From positions 1 to 64,000 of the forward strand of contig JANOMP010000343.1 in NCBI GenBank assembly GCA_031420365.1: a stretch of 64,000 nt of DNA, given 5' to 3'. The notes below the pieces were generated by a model. The model worked only from the letters and a program-made list of their open reading frames with translations. It had not been told where the DNA came from and ran no database searches. This document shows positions 60,795-64,000 of this stretch, one piece after another. The first letter of the stretch is position 1; every line of letters begins with the position of its first letter. Made by a program: the position numbers and the translations under genes. This DNA is from Leadbetterella sp031420365 (GTDB lineage: Bacteria; Bacteroidota; Bacteroidia; Cytophagales; Spirosomataceae).

Positions 60795-61841
60795 TTAATT
60801 TGGTTGTAAAAGCAATTGATTTTTGTAAAACGGCAGCAAATTTAGGAATTTTTCTACTGTTTCCTCTAATGTTTTTAAAGATCTTCCTCCAGCTGCATTT
60901 TTATGACCCCCACCATCAAAATGAGTTCTTGCAATTTCTGAAACAGAAAAATCCTCCACCGATCGAAATGAAATTTTAATTATCCCGTCCTTTTCAATAA
61001 AAATGACGGCCATAACTACATTAGAAATAGAAAGACCATAGTTTACAATTCCTTCAGTATCCCCGCTTTTTGAATTATATCTCTTAAGTTCACTTTCAGA
61101 AATATAAAAATAGCAAATTCTATATTCAGATAAATAAACCATCTTTTTGTTTAAAACATACCCTAAAAACTTAAGTCTATCAAAGGTATTGTTGTCAAAA
61201 AGGTCTCTATAAATCGTACTCGGCCTAACCCCTAAATTGAGTAACTCTCCCGCTATTCTATGTACTTCCGAGTTGGTAGCATCATATTTAAATGAACCTG
61301 TATCGGTAATTAGTCCTGTATATAAGCATTTTGCAGTAGCTAAATTTATTTTTGTTTTATAACCTAATTTATCGATAAGCTGAAAAATTAGTTCACATGT
61401 AGATGATGCTTTCTGATTCCAAAATACTAAATCCGCAAAATCCTCTGGCTCTTCATGATGGTCAATTATTATTTTTTTTCCTTTCGCACCCAAAAGTAAT
61501 GCTTTCATGTCTTTAACTCTATCAACTGCTGAAAAGTCACAGCAAAATAAAATATCTGCTTGATTAATTAATTTCTCAACAGTAATTTTATTTTTTGGAT
61601 CAAAAACTACAATTTCCTCAACGCCAGGCATCCATCCTAGAAAATCTGCATAATCAGTTGGACTAATGAAAGTTACGCTTTCGAAATCAAAACATTTTAA
61701 AAAAGCAGTTAATCCTAAGCCTGAGCCAAATGCATCACCATCAGGATTTTGATGGCTTGTAATGACAATATTTTTTGCATTTGAAAACCAATCATTAAAT
61801 TTCAGTAATTTCTGTGAATCGTCCGTAAAGTAACTTACCAT
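60795..61841 (-). CDS. DHH/DHHA1 phosphoesterase (NrnA-like)
   Basis: This 348-aa protein has the DHH motifs TSHQNPDGDAFGSGLGL, FCCDFSAVDRV, KIIIDHHEEP (DHH), GLITDTGSFKYDA, and a C-terminal DHHA1 domain ending FDGGGHKNAAGGRS. NrnA enzymes degrade nanoRNA and pAp; which activity holds here is inferred. A GTG at 61859 would add six residues. It starts the minus-strand run with the two FKBP lipoproteins and is divergent from ndk. Confidence 0.93.
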   Translation of the reverse strand: MVSYFTDDSQKLLKFNDWFSNAKNIVITSHQNPDGDAFGSGLGLTAFLKCFDFESVTFISPTDYADFLGWMPGVEEIVVFDPKNKITVEKLINQADILFCCDFSAVDRVKDMKALLLGAKGKKIIIDHHEEPEDFADLVFWNQKASSTCELIFQLIDKLGYKTKINLATAKCLYTGLITDTGSFKYDATNSEVHRIAGELLNLGVRPSTIYRDLFDNNTFDRLKFLGYVLNKKMVYLSEYRICYFYISESELKRYNSKSGDTEGIVNYGLSISNVVMAVIFIEKDGIIKISFRSVEDFSVSEIARTHFDGGGHKNAAGGRSLKTLEETVEKFLNLLPFYKNQLLLQPN

Positions 61842-62032
61842 ATCTTTTTTTAAACGCACGCAATTTACGAACCTAATTCGATTTAACTTTTAGAACTCCG
61901 TTAAAATCTTACATACTTGGACAATTTAACTCGATTTTAAAAAAATAATTCTGATTTTATGAAACCATTTTCTTGTTTTGAAAGGATTAAACTAAAATTC
62001 ATTATTATTGCGAAAATTATTAAAACAACAAT

Positions 62033-62452
62033 ATGTCAAATAACCGGACTTATACCATGGTAAAACCACATGCAGTGGCGGATAATCATGTAGGTGGAAT
62101 AACAAAAATGATAGAAGAAGGAGGATTTAGGATAGTAGCAATTAAAAAACTGCATTTAACAGCAGCCCAAGCTGGCAAGTTTTACGGTGTTCATGCAGAG
62201 CGCTCATTTTATAGTGAATTATGCGAAATGATGTCGGCTGGTCCAATTGTAGCTATGATTTTAGAAAAAGAAAATGCAGTTGCTGACTTTAGACGCTTGA
62301 TTGGAGCTACCGATCCTGCTGAAGCCACTGAAAACACGATTAGAAAAGCTTATGCAAAATCAAAAGCAGAAAACGCAGTACATGGATCAGATTCTGATGA
62401 AAACGCAGCAATTGAAAGCTCTTTCTTTTTTAGTGGTTTAGAAAGTTTTTAA
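62033..62452 (+). CDS. ndk: Nucleoside diphosphate kinase
   Basis: This 139-aa enzyme equalises NTP and NDP pools by ping-pong transfer. The catalytic His is in the canonical NAVHGSDSDENAAIE, and other hallmarks are GPIVAMILEK and RRLIGATDPAEA. The lysine-containing N-terminal motif reads MVKPHAV where most relatives have KPDAV; the catalytic Lys is kept. Length is normal. It is divergent from the DHH gene by about 190 bp. Confidence 0.95.
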   Translation: MSNNRTYTMVKPHAVADNHVGGITKMIEEGGFRIVAIKKLHLTAAQAGKFYGVHAERSFYSELCEMMSAGPIVAMILEKENAVADFRRLIGATDPAEATENTIRKAYAKSKAENAVHGSDSDENAAIESSFFFSGLESF

Positions 62453-62472
62453 ACACTTGATTCAAAATTTTG

Positions 62473-62494
62473 GTTACAATATACTAATTGTAAC
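62473..62494 (+). promoter_or_regulatory. 8-bp hairpin between ndk and the trehalase-like gene
   Basis: GTTACAAT-ATACTA-ATTGTAAC is a perfect 8-bp stem with a 6-nt loop, 20 bp after the ndk stop. No T run follows, so it is either a weak terminator or an operator for the next gene. Confidence 0.4.
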
Positions 62495-62538
62495 AAGTAT
62501 CATCCCATAAAGTTGATGCTTGTTTTAAATTCTTAATA

Positions 62539-64000
62539 ATGAAATTTTTCGTTTTTGCATTTTTAAGTTTGTGTATTTTAGCATGTAGGGATGCTGTCAC
62601 AAAAAAAGAATATATTTCTCCCGATATTCTATTTGGTGAACTTTTTGTTGAAGTTCAAACTCAACAGATTTTTGAAGATTCTAAAACATTTGCTGACGCA
62701 ATTCCAAAATTTAAAGCGAAAGAAATTCTTCTAAAATACACTCAAGAAAAAAATAAACCTGCTTTTGATTTAGCAAACTTCGTAAGTCAAAATTTTACAT
62801 TTACTAATCCCCCCATTAAAATAGAAAATAAAAAAGGTTTAGAAGAATACCTTTTAGAAGATTGGAAAAATAGAATTAGAAAACCATTTGACGATGGAGG
62901 GTCCCTTATACCTACAAGAAATATTTATTTATCTGTTAGTAAATATTCAAACGAGTTAAATTATGGCAGTAATTATTATTCAATTTTAGGCCTTTTAGCA
63001 GCGAAACAAAATATTTTGGCTAAAAATATAGCAGTAAATGCAGTACAATTAGTACAAGATTTTGGCTATATGCCAGCTGGAAACCGTACTTATTTGTTCG
63101 GAAGATCCAACCCGCCTTTTTTATCTTTTATTTTAGAAGAAATTTCAAAAACAAATCCTGAAATATTAAAATTTGCTTTACCTCAACTTACCCAAGAATA
63201 TCAATTCTGGATGTCTGCACAAGACAAAGATGAAAGCCTAAAACAAAAAGAAGCTCAAAATAAGAAAGAGTTAGCATATAAAAGAGTAGTCTTTTTAGAA
63301 AAAAATAATCTTTTAAATAGATATTACGACCCCTTAAATACGCCAAGAGTCGAAGTTTACCGAGAGGATTTGGAATTAAAAAAAATAAATGGAAATTGTA
63401 ATCGATTTCTATTTAAAAACTTAAGAGCTGCTAGCGAAAGTGATTGGGAGCACTCTAGTAGATGGATTTCAAATTTGCAGAAAACAGAACAAGTCCATAC
63501 CCTTCAGATAGCCCCAGTTGATTTAAATGCACTTTTATATCATCTTGAAAAAACTTTGGCTAAGGCATACAAGGCCAATGAACAACCTGATTATGCTAGG
63601 AGTTTTGAAAACTTAGCAAAAAAAAGAAAAATTATTTTTGATACTTACTTTTGGGATGATACCAAAGGATTTTACTTTGATTATGATTTTCTAAACAAAA
63701 AAAGAAGCAATGTGTATGCTCTTTCTGGGGTTTTTCCATTATTTGTTGGTTTGGCTAGTGAAAACCAAGCTACAAAAATTGCAGAATTGCTGGAAAAATC
63801 ATTTTTAATGCCAGGTGGCCTTTCCACAACTTTGAATGTTACAGGTTTAATAAATGACGCACCCTTTGGCAGGGCAGATCTACAATGGATAGCAATTAGT
63901 AGCTTGAGAAAATATAAAAAGAACGCTTTAGCTAATCAAATTAAGGCTAGATGGATAAAAACAAATACGGAATGTTATTCCAAATCTGGTGAACTTTTAG
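62539..64000 (+). CDS. GH37 trehalase-like lipoprotein, C-terminus beyond the window
   Basis: An open frame of 487 codons runs from the ATG at 62539 off the right edge. A lipobox (LSLCILACRD) is followed by the trehalase opening SPDILFGELFVEVQTQQIFE, then GYMPAGNRTYLFGRSNPPFL, which is the well-conserved GNRTYY-type block. Signature 1 (normally PGGRFREFYYWDSYF) is replaced by the region around PTRNIYLSVSKYSNELNYG. The catalytic-acid block reads SDWEHSSRW where trehalases have SGWDFSSRW, and signature 2 (QWD-PNGWAP) is NDAPFGRAD. So it is a GH37 paralogue whose activity on trehalose is doubtful. Confidence 0.85.
   Translation, partial: MKFFVFAFLSLCILACRDAVTKKEYISPDILFGELFVEVQTQQIFEDSKTFADAIPKFKAKEILLKYTQEKNKPAFDLANFVSQNFTFTNPPIKIENKKGLEEYLLEDWKNRIRKPFDDGGSLIPTRNIYLSVSKYSNELNYGSNYYSILGLLAAKQNILAKNIAVNAVQLVQDFGYMPAGNRTYLFGRSNPPFLSFILEEISKTNPEILKFALPQLTQEYQFWMSAQDKDESLKQKEAQNKKELAYKRVVFLEKNNLLNRYYDPLNTPRVEVYREDLELKKINGNCNRFLFKNLRAASESDWEHSSRWISNLQKTEQVHTLQIAPVDLNALLYHLEKTLAKAYKANEQPDYARSFENLAKKRKIIFDTYFWDDTKGFYFDYDFLNKKRSNVYALSGVFPLFVGLASENQATKIAELLEKSFLMPGGLSTTLNVTGLINDAPFGRADLQWIAISSLRKYKKNALANQIKARWIKTNTECYSKSGELL

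Overview
The window looks like a chromosomal piece of a gliding-type member of the Bacteroidota, probably close to the Cytophagales. The evidence is the low GC content, TAnnTTTG-type -7 promoter boxes, and family content typical of the phylum: PorT of type IX secretion, GldA-like and GldI-like proteins, GLPGLI proteins, DUF2490, DUF2795, paired FKBP lipoproteins and a lipoprotein prohibitin. The species cannot be named from the sequence alone.

Layout. 1-6.1 kb is an accessory region. It holds the edge of an IS transposase, a REP-associated tyrosine transposase (RAYT) with a cluster of small palindromes, a type I restriction-modification operon (hsdR, fic, hsdM) with no hsdS in the window, a 175-bp segment bounded by a perfect 16-bp inverted repeat, and tRNA-Val. 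6.2-8.5 kb encodes UxuA and a KDG-kinase-like protein of hexuronate breakdown. 8.6-11.6 kb is a decaying patch with a leucine-rich-repeat protein, a DUF2490 pseudogene, a 53-residue conserved gene and an ISAzo13-type element. 11.6-22.4 kb contains a prohibitin, two histidine-kinase/response-regulator pairs, DUF2490, TerC, a thioredoxin-fold protein, a DEAD-box helicase with an RRM protein, and an ABC ATPase.

22.4-29.9 kb is the most unusual part. An XRE regulator is divergent from three tandem cassettes. Each cassette has a small secreted cysteine-containing protein with a near-identical leader and an unrelated mature part, followed by a GLPGLI-family protein. The run ends with a TonB-receptor-like outer-membrane protein. 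The three small proteins share only the signal peptide and the spacing C-x3-S-C-x3-C followed by a distal Cys. The cassettes arose by duplication: the third carries a degraded copy of the XRE gene. A TGTGAAATT motif recurs upstream of several of these genes.

29.9-64 kb is mostly ordinary. It contains leucine-catabolism genes (methylcrotonyl-CoA carboxylase beta, acyl-CoA dehydrogenase, HMG-CoA lyase, enoyl-CoA hydratase), a phosphodiester glycosidase, an M3 peptidase, free-methionine-sulfoxide reductase, a PfkB sugar kinase, a GMC oxidoreductase, MazG, an oxidoreductase-MaoC fusion, a ComB-like phosphatase, an LpqC-like esterase, an AlbA_2 protein, CutC, the pyrD-ubiE-porT group, and a TetR-TolC-MFP-RND efflux operon. 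Two FKBP lipoproteins, a DHH phosphoesterase and ndk follow. The window ends inside a GH37 trehalase-like gene whose signature motifs are altered.
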